DNA of 64,000 bases from Sporolactobacillus kofuensis (GTDB taxonomy: Bacteria > Bacillota > Bacilli > Bacillales > Sporolactobacillaceae): assembly GCF_024125425.1 (NCBI RefSeq), contig NZ_JAMXWN010000002.1, positions 186,001 through 250,000 on the forward strand, in the 5' to 3' direction. The notes beneath the pieces are model-generated. The model did no database searches. It saw only the letters and a list, made by a program, of their open reading frames with translations, and had not been told where the DNA came from. Made by a program: the position numbers and the translations under genes. Shown piece by piece: positions 25,517-34,300 of the stretch (its first letter is position 1; each line of letters starts with the position of its first letter).

Positions 25517-26296
25517 TTATCTATTTCTATGATTTGTGTTCTTTTTCTGTTTTGTTAATCGGTTGACTTGGTCGGATAAATGATCAACTTTCTTGGAGAG
25601 TTGATCAATGCTGGACATGAGTTCTTTGAGCTCATTTTGATTCACTGTGTTTTCTTTTGCTTCCTTATTAAATGTGAAGAAATCGGTAATAGTACTTGTG
25701 AGCAAACCGATAAAACCAATACCGCCAATCATTAGTATTGATGCGATAATTTTACCAATAAAAGTGTGAGGATAAATGTCACCATAACCCACTGTTGTAG
25801 CGGTTGTAATCGCCCACCACAGCGCATTAGACAACGATATTTTTTCAACAACAGAATACAGTAGAGCGCTCAATATGAGAATCGCAACACTAATTGAAAA
25901 GAGATAAATAAATCCGGTGGAGTAGATGAATTTATGAATGCTGCCGGTGAATGCTCCATCAATGCCAAGCACGACAAAGATACGATGAGCGCGAAGGATG
26001 CGCACAACTCTGCCTAACCGAAAAAATACAAACAGCGGATGCATGGGAATAATGCCTAGAAGATCAAATGAGTTCTCGATCAAAAAATGCTTTTTATCAT
26101 GGGCATAAATGAATCGAATCACATAATCAATGGCAAAGATGATTAACCCACCGTTATGAATGTAATTATAAGGATAGGTAACAATGCTCAGCCAATGAAA
26201 TAAAGAACACAACACAAGAAGAACAGAGAACAGCGCTAGAAAAATTATGGTTATATGATATATAAGTGTTATTTTTTTTAATTTCTTATCCATCAT
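25517..26296 (-). CDS. Voltage-gated-type potassium channel protein
   Basis: A protein of 259 residues. The pore shows ITTATTVGYGDIYPHT, with the selectivity filter TVGYGD at 168-173, between a pore helix and a last membrane span. Upstream are four or more membrane segments including the arginine-rich FFRLGRVVRILRAHR (about 91-105), which resembles a voltage-sensing S4. A C-terminal coiled-coil with heptads (LKELMSSIDQLSKKVDHLSDQVNRL) probably drives tetramer assembly. It is a six-transmembrane Kv-like channel, passing K+ across the plasma membrane. AGAGGC precedes the ATG pair at 26296/26293. Confidence 0.9.
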   Translation of the reverse strand: MMDKKLKKITLIYHITIIFLALFSVLLVLCSLFHWLSIVTYPYNYIHNGGLIIFAIDYVIRFIYAHDKKHFLIENSFDLLGIIPMHPLFVFFRLGRVVRILRAHRIFVVLGIDGAFTGSIHKFIYSTGFIYLFSISVAILILSALLYSVVEKISLSNALWWAITTATTVGYGDIYPHTFIGKIIASILMIGGIGFIGLLTSTITDFFTFNKEAKENTVNQNELKELMSSIDQLSKKVDHLSDQVNRLTKQKKNTNHRNR

Positions 26297-26521
26297 TAAA
26301 TAGCCTCTTATTTCCCACTCTTTTTTCTCTGTTTCACTTTCAGACGATCAAAACTAAAATAGTGTTCGTTCATTGACCTTTCTGAATGGGGAGAGGGGAG
26401 TGGCTCGCTGAGTCCAATTATTTAAAAGGCTTTGTGTGATTCCTGTCTTGATCATCAAAATTAAAATGAGTAGGCCATGAATGCCGCCTGTCAGTGTATT
26501 AACCTCTTCTTAGTTCAGAAT

Positions 26522-27004
26522 TCAACTGACTTGTTCTTCTTTGACCGGTTTGGTTTTTATATGATGCTTCTGACCACCAAATTTGAAGAATAGAGCGCCG
26601 AGGATAATGATCAACACACCGAGCAATTTATCAAAGGATAATGGTATGTGTTTGAGTCCGAGAATTCCTAATGAGTCAGCGAGTAAAGCAAAGATCAGTT
26701 GTGAGGTCAATACAATAGACATCGCTAATGTTGGACCAAGCAAACGTGTACTGTTCATGAGGCAGACAACAACACCAATGCCGATTAGTCCGCAAATCCA
26801 GTACCACGGCTTTGCGTATTGAATGGTCAGCATGTTTTTGCCCTCGAACACGAGACCAAGAATTAATGATGCAGCAAACCCCGTACCCAGCACGAGAGAA
26901 GTAGCCGCCCAGGTCCCGGTTTGTTCATTTGTTCTGCTATTGAAAACATTCTGTAGGCTTACAAGCCCGCCGGCGATAAATGCCAGCATCATTCCAATTA
27001 CCAT
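26522..27004 (-). CDS. DMT-superfamily membrane protein, YdcZ family
   Basis: A protein of 160 residues with about five hydrophobic helices. It begins IGMMLAFIAGGLVSLQNVFNSRTNEQTGTW, has the STRLLGPTLAMSIVLTSQLIFALL motif and ends GVLIIILGALFFKFG, the pattern of the DMT_YdcZ (formerly DUF606) family. The half-size proteins often occur in pairs and probably form a heterodimeric transporter; the substrate is unknown. It is 47 bp downstream of a Crp-type regulator gene, with a second YdcZ-type gene on the regulator's other side, all on the minus strand. Confidence 0.87.
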   Translation of the reverse strand: MVIGMMLAFIAGGLVSLQNVFNSRTNEQTGTWAATSLVLGTGFAASLILGLVFEGKNMLTIQYAKPWYWICGLIGIGVVVCLMNSTRLLGPTLAMSIVLTSQLIFALLADSLGILGLKHIPLSFDKLLGVLIIILGALFFKFGGQKHHIKTKPVKEEQVS

Positions 27005-27051
27005 CTCTAATTTGTCATCCTTTCATGATGCCACAATCGTTAATCGAATGC

Positions 27052-27780
27052 CTATGATTCATAAATATTGCCACCTGCTATTTTTGATAGACCGTCTTTA
27101 TTTATTGCCTTTAGGTAACCTTTGTTCCGCTCAACGAGTCCGTCCGCGCAGAATCGGACAATGACTCGGTTCAGATGACGGTAGCTTGTGCCGATCAGAT
27201 TAGCGATATCGGTAATCATCAATTCATGATTACTTTCAGTTTGTTGCTGCCCTGTCTCATCAAAGCCAACCGATAAGAGGTAGCTCGCAAGACGTACCTC
27301 CACTGAATGCATCAAATTAAAACTCATAAAATTGGATTTTATATAAAATTTATTCGTGATGATTTTGAGTAAAAAGCGCTGCAAGTCAGGATCATTCCAT
27401 CCATATTGTTTCAGAGAATCATAGGAGACACGAATCATGGTTACCGGTGAAATCGCCTGGACTGTATTCAAATAGGGTTTCTCCATCACATATTCAATAT
27501 CACCGATCATTTCGAGCGGTGTCATAAAGGAAAGAATTAATGTTTTTCCTTCCCTTGAATTCGTGAAGATCTTAATTTTACCAGTGACCAAAACGCTTAG
27601 GTAATGAGCATGTGTACCTTGAGAACATATAACTTGGCCTTCCTTGAAGGTACAAATGGATAGAAAATCTCTTAGCGGCTCCTTAAATACTGATTCCAGA
27701 TGGAACTTCTCTAAATAATTGATGATTTGGTTGTCTTTACTTTCTTCGATCATTTTTGTCACCTCGAGCTGATCAGACAT
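27052..27780 (-). CDS. Crp/Fnr-family transcriptional regulator (YeiL-like)
   Basis: A protein of 242 residues. The N-terminal cyclic-nucleotide-binding-type beta barrel (about 30-145) shows FKEGQVICSQGTHAHYLSVLVTGKIKIF and an incomplete phosphate-binding segment, so it may not bind cAMP. The C-terminal winged helix (about 165-240) has LMITDIANLIGTSYRHLNRVIVRFC. There is no cysteine set typical of Fnr clusters. Position between two YdcZ-type transporter genes suggests that it controls them. GGTGACAAA lies before the start. Confidence 0.88.
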   Translation of the reverse strand: MSDQLEVTKMIEESKDNQIINYLEKFHLESVFKEPLRDFLSICTFKEGQVICSQGTHAHYLSVLVTGKIKIFTNSREGKTLILSFMTPLEMIGDIEYVMEKPYLNTVQAISPVTMIRVSYDSLKQYGWNDPDLQRFLLKIITNKFYIKSNFMSFNLMHSVEVRLASYLLSVGFDETGQQQTESNHELMITDIANLIGTSYRHLNRVIVRFCADGLVERNKGYLKAINKDGLSKIAGGNIYES

Positions 27781-27828
27781 AAACCAATAAGAAACAGATG
27801 TAAAAATGGGGTGAATGTGCGAGCTAAA

Positions 27829-28266
27829 TTACATTTTTAAAATAATGACGCCGAGAATCATGAGGCCGATACCCAAAAATTGAGGGACATGCATTGGTTT
27901 TCTTTCGATTCCGAACCATCCGAACAGGTCAACAAGAAAGGTGAGAAGAAGTTGGGCAATGAGCAAGATCGCGACCGAGAGTGTGACACCGATGTGGTGA
28001 ATCGCAGTGACTTCTCCGGAAATAATTAATGCAGCAAAGGCACCACTGACCAGATACAATGGTTTGACGTTCTTAAAATCACTGATCTTTCCATCACGGA
28101 CCACCATGAAGATGAGGAGTGCGACAATGAAACCTGTAAACTGAGTGATTGTCGGTGCTTGCCACGTTCCGATGTCACGGCTAATTGTTGAATTGGCTAC
28201 GCTTTGAAATGTAATACAAGCACCGCCAATAAATGCATAGAAAAACCCTTTCATATTGTTACACAT
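27829..28266 (-). CDS. DMT-superfamily membrane protein, YdcZ family
   Basis: A protein of 145 residues. MKGFFYAFIGGACITFQSVANSTISRDIGTW at the front and GVTLSVAILLIAQLLLTFLVDLFGWFG in the middle parallel the family member at 26522-27004. About five membrane helices. It is likely to pair with that protein. The frame starts MCNNMKGFF; the second ATG (28254) gives the usual family N-terminus and may be the true start. Confidence 0.87.
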   Translation of the reverse strand: MCNNMKGFFYAFIGGACITFQSVANSTISRDIGTWQAPTITQFTGFIVALLIFMVVRDGKISDFKNVKPLYLVSGAFAALIISGEVTAIHHIGVTLSVAILLIAQLLLTFLVDLFGWFGIERKPMHVPQFLGIGLMILGVIILKM

Positions 28267-28377
28267 TCCTTCCGTTTAAATCTCCTTTTACTATTTAAAC
28301 TGAGATCAAGGAGTATGTGAAGGACATGTGTCCTAAAAATTAAAAAATGGGTTCGTACATAACTCAATCCAACTAAA

Positions 28378-28410
28378 AAGAATGGGCCAAACATGCCCAT
28401 TCTGTAAAAA
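28378..28410 (-). terminator. Terminator after the NTF2-like gene
   Basis: AGAATGGGC and GCCCATTCT pair around a 6-nt loop, then TTTTT on the minus strand, directly downstream of the stop at 28413. Confidence 0.75.
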
Positions 28411-28412
28411 AA

Positions 28413-28823
28413 TTAATCCAGTAGTGAAGTTCCATAGGAGTTATCAATACTGCAAAGCCACTGATTGTCGACTTTTTCAAAAACATAGGTTGCTCGTCGA
28501 TCCAAAGAAAATTCGTTGGTTTCTTTGGCGGTATCATTGGTTTCGATTAAGGTTTGTGCAAGGACAAGGGCTGAAGAACCACTATTAAGAATAGTCATCT
28601 TCCCTTCCTTTGGAACAATACTGTTATCAAAGTATTTAGCGATCTTTATAAAAGCTGCCTTTATTTCCTCCCGGCCATGAGCGACCATTCCTGGTTTAAC
28701 AACTAAGATCGCATTTTCCGAATAATGCTGAATTAATTGATCAAAGGCTTCATGTTTGATCAGATGATCACATTCATCAATCACGCGTTTGATTTCCTTA
28801 TTTTCTTCATCAATAGTCATCAC
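28413..28823 (-). CDS. SnoaL/NTF2-like (DUF4440-type) protein
   Basis: A protein of 136 residues, a one-domain cone fold: an N-terminal helix EENKEIKRVIDECDHLIKH, then YSENAILVVKPGMVAHGREEIKAAF, a beta-sheet half ending RRATYVFEKVDNQWLCSIDNS. The W-x-C-x-D-x-S end is typical of the SgcJ/EcaC group. Some members are enzymes (isomerases, hydrolases); others bind ligands. No role can be inferred here; neighbours are unrelated. ATG start with a moderate GAGTGACCC region upstream. Confidence 0.75.
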   Translation of the reverse strand: MMTIDEENKEIKRVIDECDHLIKHEAFDQLIQHYSENAILVVKPGMVAHGREEIKAAFIKIAKYFDNSIVPKEGKMTILNSGSSALVLAQTLIETNDTAKETNEFSLDRRATYVFEKVDNQWLCSIDNSYGTSLLD

Positions 28824-28889
28824 TGGGTCACTCCCTCAACTTCAATTGAACTAATCATAACCGAAGTGATGTATTGATGCCTCATTTTT

Positions 28890-29555
28890 TTATTTTACAT
28901 AGCCAATAACAGTAAGTTGGGACAGCACAGACGTCCCATGAGGTGCATGCTCAATCGCTGTTGTTAAGTCTTGTCCGGCTTGAACGCCGTGGTGCCAACC
29001 GTTGTGCCAGCCCGGTGCATGAGTGACATCATATACTTTTCCATGAACAGCTACATATGCAGGGCCACCGTTTTGCCCATTATATTTTTTCAATTCAGCT
29101 AACGTGAACGTTCTCTTTGTTTTGCTTTTTGCCGTTTGATGTCCTTTGTTATTCGCCTTGGAATTGGTGCTCTTTGCTTCAGAACTTTTCGTTCCCTTGA
29201 CCAGATTGCCGACAATTGGGACAGCGGATAACACTGCCGTTCCATGAGGTGCATGCTCAATCGCTGATGTTAGGTCTTGACCGGCTTGGACGCCGTGATG
29301 GCTGCCATTGTGCCAATCCGGTGCATGAGTGACATCGTATACTTTTCCTTTCACTGCAATATAGGCCGGGTGCCCGTTTCTTCCATCAAATTTACTTAAT
29401 TCATTGAGTGTGAACTGTTTATTTGCTGCAACACGACTGGTATTTGTTTTGGAGTGAACGGAAGTGGTGTGTTCGCTTGGTGCTGCATGTGCACATCCTG
29501 TCATGAATAGAAGTGTAAGGATTAAAGGATAGAATAACCATTTTTTCGTGGACAT
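28890..29555 (-). CDS. Lipoprotein with two cytochrome-b5-like haem/steroid-binding domains
   Basis: A protein of 221 residues from ATG 29555, chosen because GAGGGAG lies nine bases upstream and the signal peptide starts there; an ATG at 29573 overlaps the upstream stop and is an alternative. The lipobox is LFMTGC (C21). Two repeats follow at about 48-117 and 149-219, each with FTL-x-EL-x-K(F/Y)(D/N)G, PAY-x-AV-x-GKVYDVTHAP and a W-H-x-G-x-HHG-x-QAGQDLT-x-AI-EHAPHG block. This is the bacterial cyt-b5-like (MAPR-related) domain. A lysine/serine-rich linker separates them. It is probably exposed outside the membrane. The upstream gene is a ferric-reductase-like flavoprotein, suggesting an electron-transfer pair. 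Confidence 0.87.
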   Translation of the reverse strand: MSTKKWLFYPLILTLLFMTGCAHAAPSEHTTSVHSKTNTSRVAANKQFTLNELSKFDGRNGHPAYIAVKGKVYDVTHAPDWHNGSHHGVQAGQDLTSAIEHAPHGTAVLSAVPIVGNLVKGTKSSEAKSTNSKANNKGHQTAKSKTKRTFTLAELKKYNGQNGGPAYVAVHGKVYDVTHAPGWHNGWHHGVQAGQDLTTAIEHAPHGTSVLSQLTVIGYVK

Positions 29556-29569
29556 GTTTTTCAGCTCCC

Positions 29570-30928
29570 TCATAATGAGAAGTCTTCTAGATGAATGTTC
29601 TTCTTGTGTACATGAAAACAGTGCAAAATGTGAGTGACCGATTCCATCATTTTTGATGGGCCACAAATGATATAATCGGTACGCTTTGGATGATAGTGGT
29701 ACGTGGCCAACAAGCGTTGCATTTTCTCTTGATTCAAATGCCCACTTTCTCCGAGTTCATCTATTTCTCTTGAAAGAATGGGCACAAAACTGAAGTGTGG
29801 CATTTGCGCTGAAAGATCATTGATTAGATCGTGAAACATCAGCTCTTTTCTTGTTGGTACACACCAAATTAACAATACGCGCCTATCTACATAGGTTTGC
29901 TTTATGTCTTTTAAAATGCTGATCATTGGTGTAATCCCGATACCGCCTGCAACGAGAGCGATGTCTGTTTTATGTCGGCGTACGCTATTTCCAAGAATTC
30001 CAAACGGTCCCTCGATCATTACTTGAGTATTTAAAGGTATTCTCGATATGGCTCTTGTGAAATCACCAACGGATTTAATGGTGACAGAAAGATGGTAACG
30101 ATCACGAGGATTGGACGTTATTGAAAAAGGGTGTTCCTCGCCGTTTAATTCCTTAGTTAAGAAGCGAAGAAAAATGAATTGTCCAGCCTTATAGCGCGGA
30201 ATTTTTCCTTTGATCCGTGTGAAAACAAAGGTGTGCACATTCGGCGATTCATTAATGATTGCGGTCACTCGATAGTGTTTGCGCATTGCATATCTTTGTT
30301 TTATGAATTTATGGTTGACATAGTAGCCGAACGCAATTGCAAAATAGAGTGTGTAAATACTACAGATCCAAATGTTCCGTTGATAAAAGGCACTAAGCAT
30401 AAAAACATGTGCAAAAACCAATACAATTGCAATAACATTTGCGTTATGAATCCAAACACTATATTTGAAGTCAACGTGTAGTTTCTGCTCGAGAAAGGAT
30501 CGAAGTGTCTCTAAAAAGGGAATCCGTCGAATAATTGTGCGGGTCATAAAAAACAGAGACAGTGAGGCTAATACAATAAAAAGGATAAGCGCAAGATCTC
30601 CAATTTGCCGAACCGTATGAAGAAAATGGCCCCAAATGGCGTCTTCGAGCTGCTTATGAAGCAAGGAAAGCATGATGGACATAATCGCGGCTGCCCCATG
30701 AAATTGATAAAAATGATTCAAGCCAAAAAACCGTTCGATAAATTTAGGACGGGCACTAATGACTAGTTCAGCCATGAGCCAGGTATACGCAATTGTGCCA
30801 AGTATCATCGGGAGTAACCCTCTCATCGTTTGATACGCGGTTGGGTCCGATGAATAGACTACATAAATAGCTGGAAGAGGACTGAACAAATAGATAAGTA
30901 TAAACAGCGATCTCATGATCTTAATCAA
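29570..30928 (-). CDS. Membrane ferric-reductase-like flavoprotein (FRD TM domain plus FAD/NAD(P) reductase)
   Basis: A protein of 452 residues from the TTG at 30928, preceded by CGGAGG with a nine-base gap; ATG 30916 and an upstream TTG at 30988 are alternatives. The N-terminal half has about six membrane helices with histidines in FYQFHGAAAIM, HFLHTVRQ and WIHNANVIAIVLVFAHVF, the haem-ligating helices of the ferric reductase/NADPH oxidase domain. The C-terminal half is a ferredoxin-reductase module: HPFSITSNP (FAD), VAGGIGITPMI (NAD(P) ribose region), and YIICGPSKMMES. Electrons likely pass from cytoplasmic NAD(P)H to a receptor outside. Its stop overlaps the start region of the cyt-b5-type lipoprotein, a plausible acceptor. 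Confidence 0.85.
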   Translation of the reverse strand: MIKIMRSLFILIYLFSPLPAIYVVYSSDPTAYQTMRGLLPMILGTIAYTWLMAELVISARPKFIERFFGLNHFYQFHGAAAIMSIMLSLLHKQLEDAIWGHFLHTVRQIGDLALILFIVLASLSLFFMTRTIIRRIPFLETLRSFLEQKLHVDFKYSVWIHNANVIAIVLVFAHVFMLSAFYQRNIWICSIYTLYFAIAFGYYVNHKFIKQRYAMRKHYRVTAIINESPNVHTFVFTRIKGKIPRYKAGQFIFLRFLTKELNGEEHPFSITSNPRDRYHLSVTIKSVGDFTRAISRIPLNTQVMIEGPFGILGNSVRRHKTDIALVAGGIGITPMISILKDIKQTYVDRRVLLIWCVPTRKELMFHDLINDLSAQMPHFSFVPILSREIDELGESGHLNQEKMQRLLATYHYHPKRTDYIICGPSKMMESVTHILHCFHVHKKNIHLEDFSL

Positions 30929-31369
30929 CGTTTTCGACCTCCGAGTCAAATCAAGCCTTGTGCCCAGCCATAAGGTGATGATACTCAATATAAAACCGAG
31001 CCTGAGCGGGCAAAGTTATTATACTTTCAATTCGATGAATAGATCATGAGTGTTTGATGAGATTTTTCACATATTAAATGAAATTAGATATCTCTCAGGC
31101 GACTATGAGAACCCGGAAACACGTGTGCAAAATTGCTGCAATTGGATACGCATAGTAGCGCAAATACTGAAAGTAGATTAATAGAGAGGACAAATGAACC
31201 GCATGAATGGAACGGTAGCAGCATTTAGAAAAAAATAAGAATATATATGCAATACTTTTGGCTATTTTTTTTAAAAAAAAGAAGGGGAATTTTCAAAAAC
31301 GTGTAATTTATATCATTGCTTGCATTTTTTGAGAGTTTAGGCGACTAGAATTAGGGGGAGAGATATGGA
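30929..31369. other. Intergenic region upstream of the pectinesterase
   Basis: A divergent gap of about 440 bp. It is AT-rich, includes a long A tract around 31270, and ends with the ribosome binding site AGGGGGAGAG before the TTG at 31370. No complete promoter pair, operator or small gene could be supported. Confidence 0.5.
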
Positions 31370-34300
31370 TTGAAAAAGTTATTAAGAATGATGTTGTGTC
31401 TGACTTTGGTCGTTTCTCTAGTCTCAGATTTCAGCTTAGTTAGGGCATTGGCCGCTCCGCAAGAATCTCAGGATTATATGATAAATGATAATTTTGAAGA
31501 TCCTGGCTTGCCCAGTAACATAACTGATTCAATCACCGATACTTTAGGCAATTATAAGGTACAAATCACGAGTAACAAAGGTGAACCATGGGTTTTTAGT
31601 CCTGGAGATAATAACGTCCAGCTAACTGATGATCCGGTAAACCCTGGAAACAAGGTTTTGAAGTTATATGATAATCAAGACGGTTCTCCAGACAAAGGTG
31701 GATCGACGCGAATTTCTAACAGCAGTTTTTCAAAACAAACAAATAAGACGACCGTTGTTGCTTTTGATTTTATGGGCGCACCTATTGGCTCAAGTACACG
31801 ATTTAGACTCACAAATGCAGGAGTCAATACAGCTTTGGTGTCTCTTGAAACATCAGGTAACCAGCTTGTGTATCGAAAAGCAGACAATACGACAGCTCCC
31901 CTTTTAGACTCACTTCAACCGAACTCGTGGTACCATGTGAAAATTGAAATTGACATGCAGCAAGCATTGTATAGTGTGAACGTGAGCGGTGCGGGTGACG
32001 CTGAAATAAAAAACGTACCTTTTTATCAGTCAGTTTCCGATTTTGGAAACTTTGATGTGAACACAGGCAATAGTTCAATAGCAACACTTTATCTAGATAA
32101 CATCCAGATATACACTCCATCGATTGTTCCATCGGCTCCTACAGATTTAACCACACAAGCAGGCAATACACAGACAAAACTTTCCTGGAAATCAGCAAGT
32201 AACGCTACTTCTTATAATATAAAAAGAAGTACAACTCCCGAAGGTCCATTTACAACAGTAAAATCAAATGTCACAGACCTAACATTTACAGATTCGGGTT
32301 TAACAAATGATACAAGCTATTATTATGTTGTAAGCGGTGTAAATTCAGTTGGAGAAGGTCCGGATTCACTTCCTGTGATTGTGACGCCATCTAGCGCAGT
32401 ACCATTGCCTCAAACACCTAAAAATGTAACCGTTACCTCAAAAGATTCTTCGATAAATTTATTATGGGATAAGGTAGATTCGGCAGATTTCTACACCGTG
32501 AAGCGTAGTACAAGTCCCGAAGGTCCGTTTGTAACGATCGCGTCCGAATTAATTGATCCAACTTATACCGATAAAGATGTTGTGAATGGTACAACGTATT
32601 ATTATCGTGTACAAGCGAGTGGAGTGGGGGGAGACGGACTCGAATCTACTCCTGTCCGTGTTCAACCGAGAACACCTATAATGTCGCCGGAAGAATTAGT
32701 AGCAAATCCTGACAACAAGCGAGTTATTTTAAATTGGAAGAGAGTAGATGGGGTAACTTCTTACGTAGTCAAAAGAAGTTTAAATAATGGTGGACCCTAT
32801 ACAACTGTTGCAACGGGGGTTAAAGACTCAACCTATACTGATTCAGAGGTAGAAAATGGAATATTGTACTATTATGTGGTTACGGCAGTTGGTGATCAAG
32901 CTGAGAGCATGATTTCTAATCAAACTCAAGCCATGCCAAAAGTCTCTATCGTTGGTGCTCCAGCATCACCAACGGACATTTTAGCGAGTGCTGGTAATCG
33001 TCAAGTTGAGTTGCAATGGAAAGCTCGCCCAGATGCTTCATTTTATACGATAAAAAGAAGTACAACCAGTAGCGGACCATATACGGATATAGCAACCGGT
33101 TTATCTTTACCTGCATTTACAGATAGTAAAGTAGAGAACGGAACACAATATTACTATGTTGTCTCAGCTTCTAATGCCAAAGGAGAGAGTCAACTATCCA
33201 ATGAACTAGCTGTGATGCCGGCTAAAATAATTGTTGTTGCTCAAGATGGCACTGGTGACTATACAACAATACAAGATGCGGTTAATGCGATTCCGTCGGA
33301 TAATACAATGAGAACGATTATTTACATTAAGAATGGGATTTATAAAGAAAAGGTATCCATCCCACAGGATTATGTAAGCATTATCGGAGAAAGTCGAGAT
33401 CAAACGGTTATTGATTGGGACGATTATGGAGGAACAAATGGACAATCCGGCAATGTCGGTAGTACATTCGCAAGCCAGACAGTAGGCGTAACCGGTGATT
33501 ATTTTAGAGCTTCAAATTTGACCATTAAAAATTCTAGAGAGCCGCGTGTAACATATGGAACCGCTGTTGCATTATCTGTAAAAAGTGATCAAGCAGTGTT
33601 TGAAAATATGAAGATCATTAGTCATCAAGATACCCTTTATACGGGGAGTGGAAGACAGTATTACCACAACTCATATATTGAAGGGGATGTTGACTTCATA
33701 TTCGGTGAGGCACCAGCTGTTGTCTTTGATCATAGTGAAATCCATAGTAATGGAACATCTGGATACGTTACTGCGGCTGCTCAATCTAATGAATCGGACA
33801 AAGGATTCGTCTTTCTTAATTCACGTTTAACAAAAGATGATTCGGTTACCAGAGTCTATTTAGGTAGACCGTGGAAAAATAATCCGAAAACGACTTTTAT
33901 TAATACGTGGATGGATGATCACATTGATCCTAGCGGATGGAGTAAATGGTCGAATACACTGAATCACGAACTAGCGAGTTATGCAGAGTACAACAGCATG
34001 GGTCCGGGTGCTAACGCAGCAAAGCGTGTCTCTTGGTCGAAACAATTAAGTGCCCAAGAAGCAAGTGCATTCACCCTTCCACGTATTTTCAATGGGTGGG
34101 ATCCATCTCTAACTTTGATTATGCCACCACCAGTTACTTTACCAACTGTTATAGCACCTGTTGAGCCATCTAATAACGGTATTTCAACTGGAGAAGAGAT
34201 GCCTCAAACCGGACAAATGGGAAATAATGAGGTGAATGGAGCAAAAAATCAGGATGGAGATGGCAAAGCTATTGAGCACGATACAATGGGAGAAGTAGAA

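Noticed and set aside
34201-34215. LPXTG-like sortase signal (MPQTG) in the pectinesterase
   Set aside because: It lies in a linker before the SH3 modules, with no hydrophobic segment or basic tail after it.
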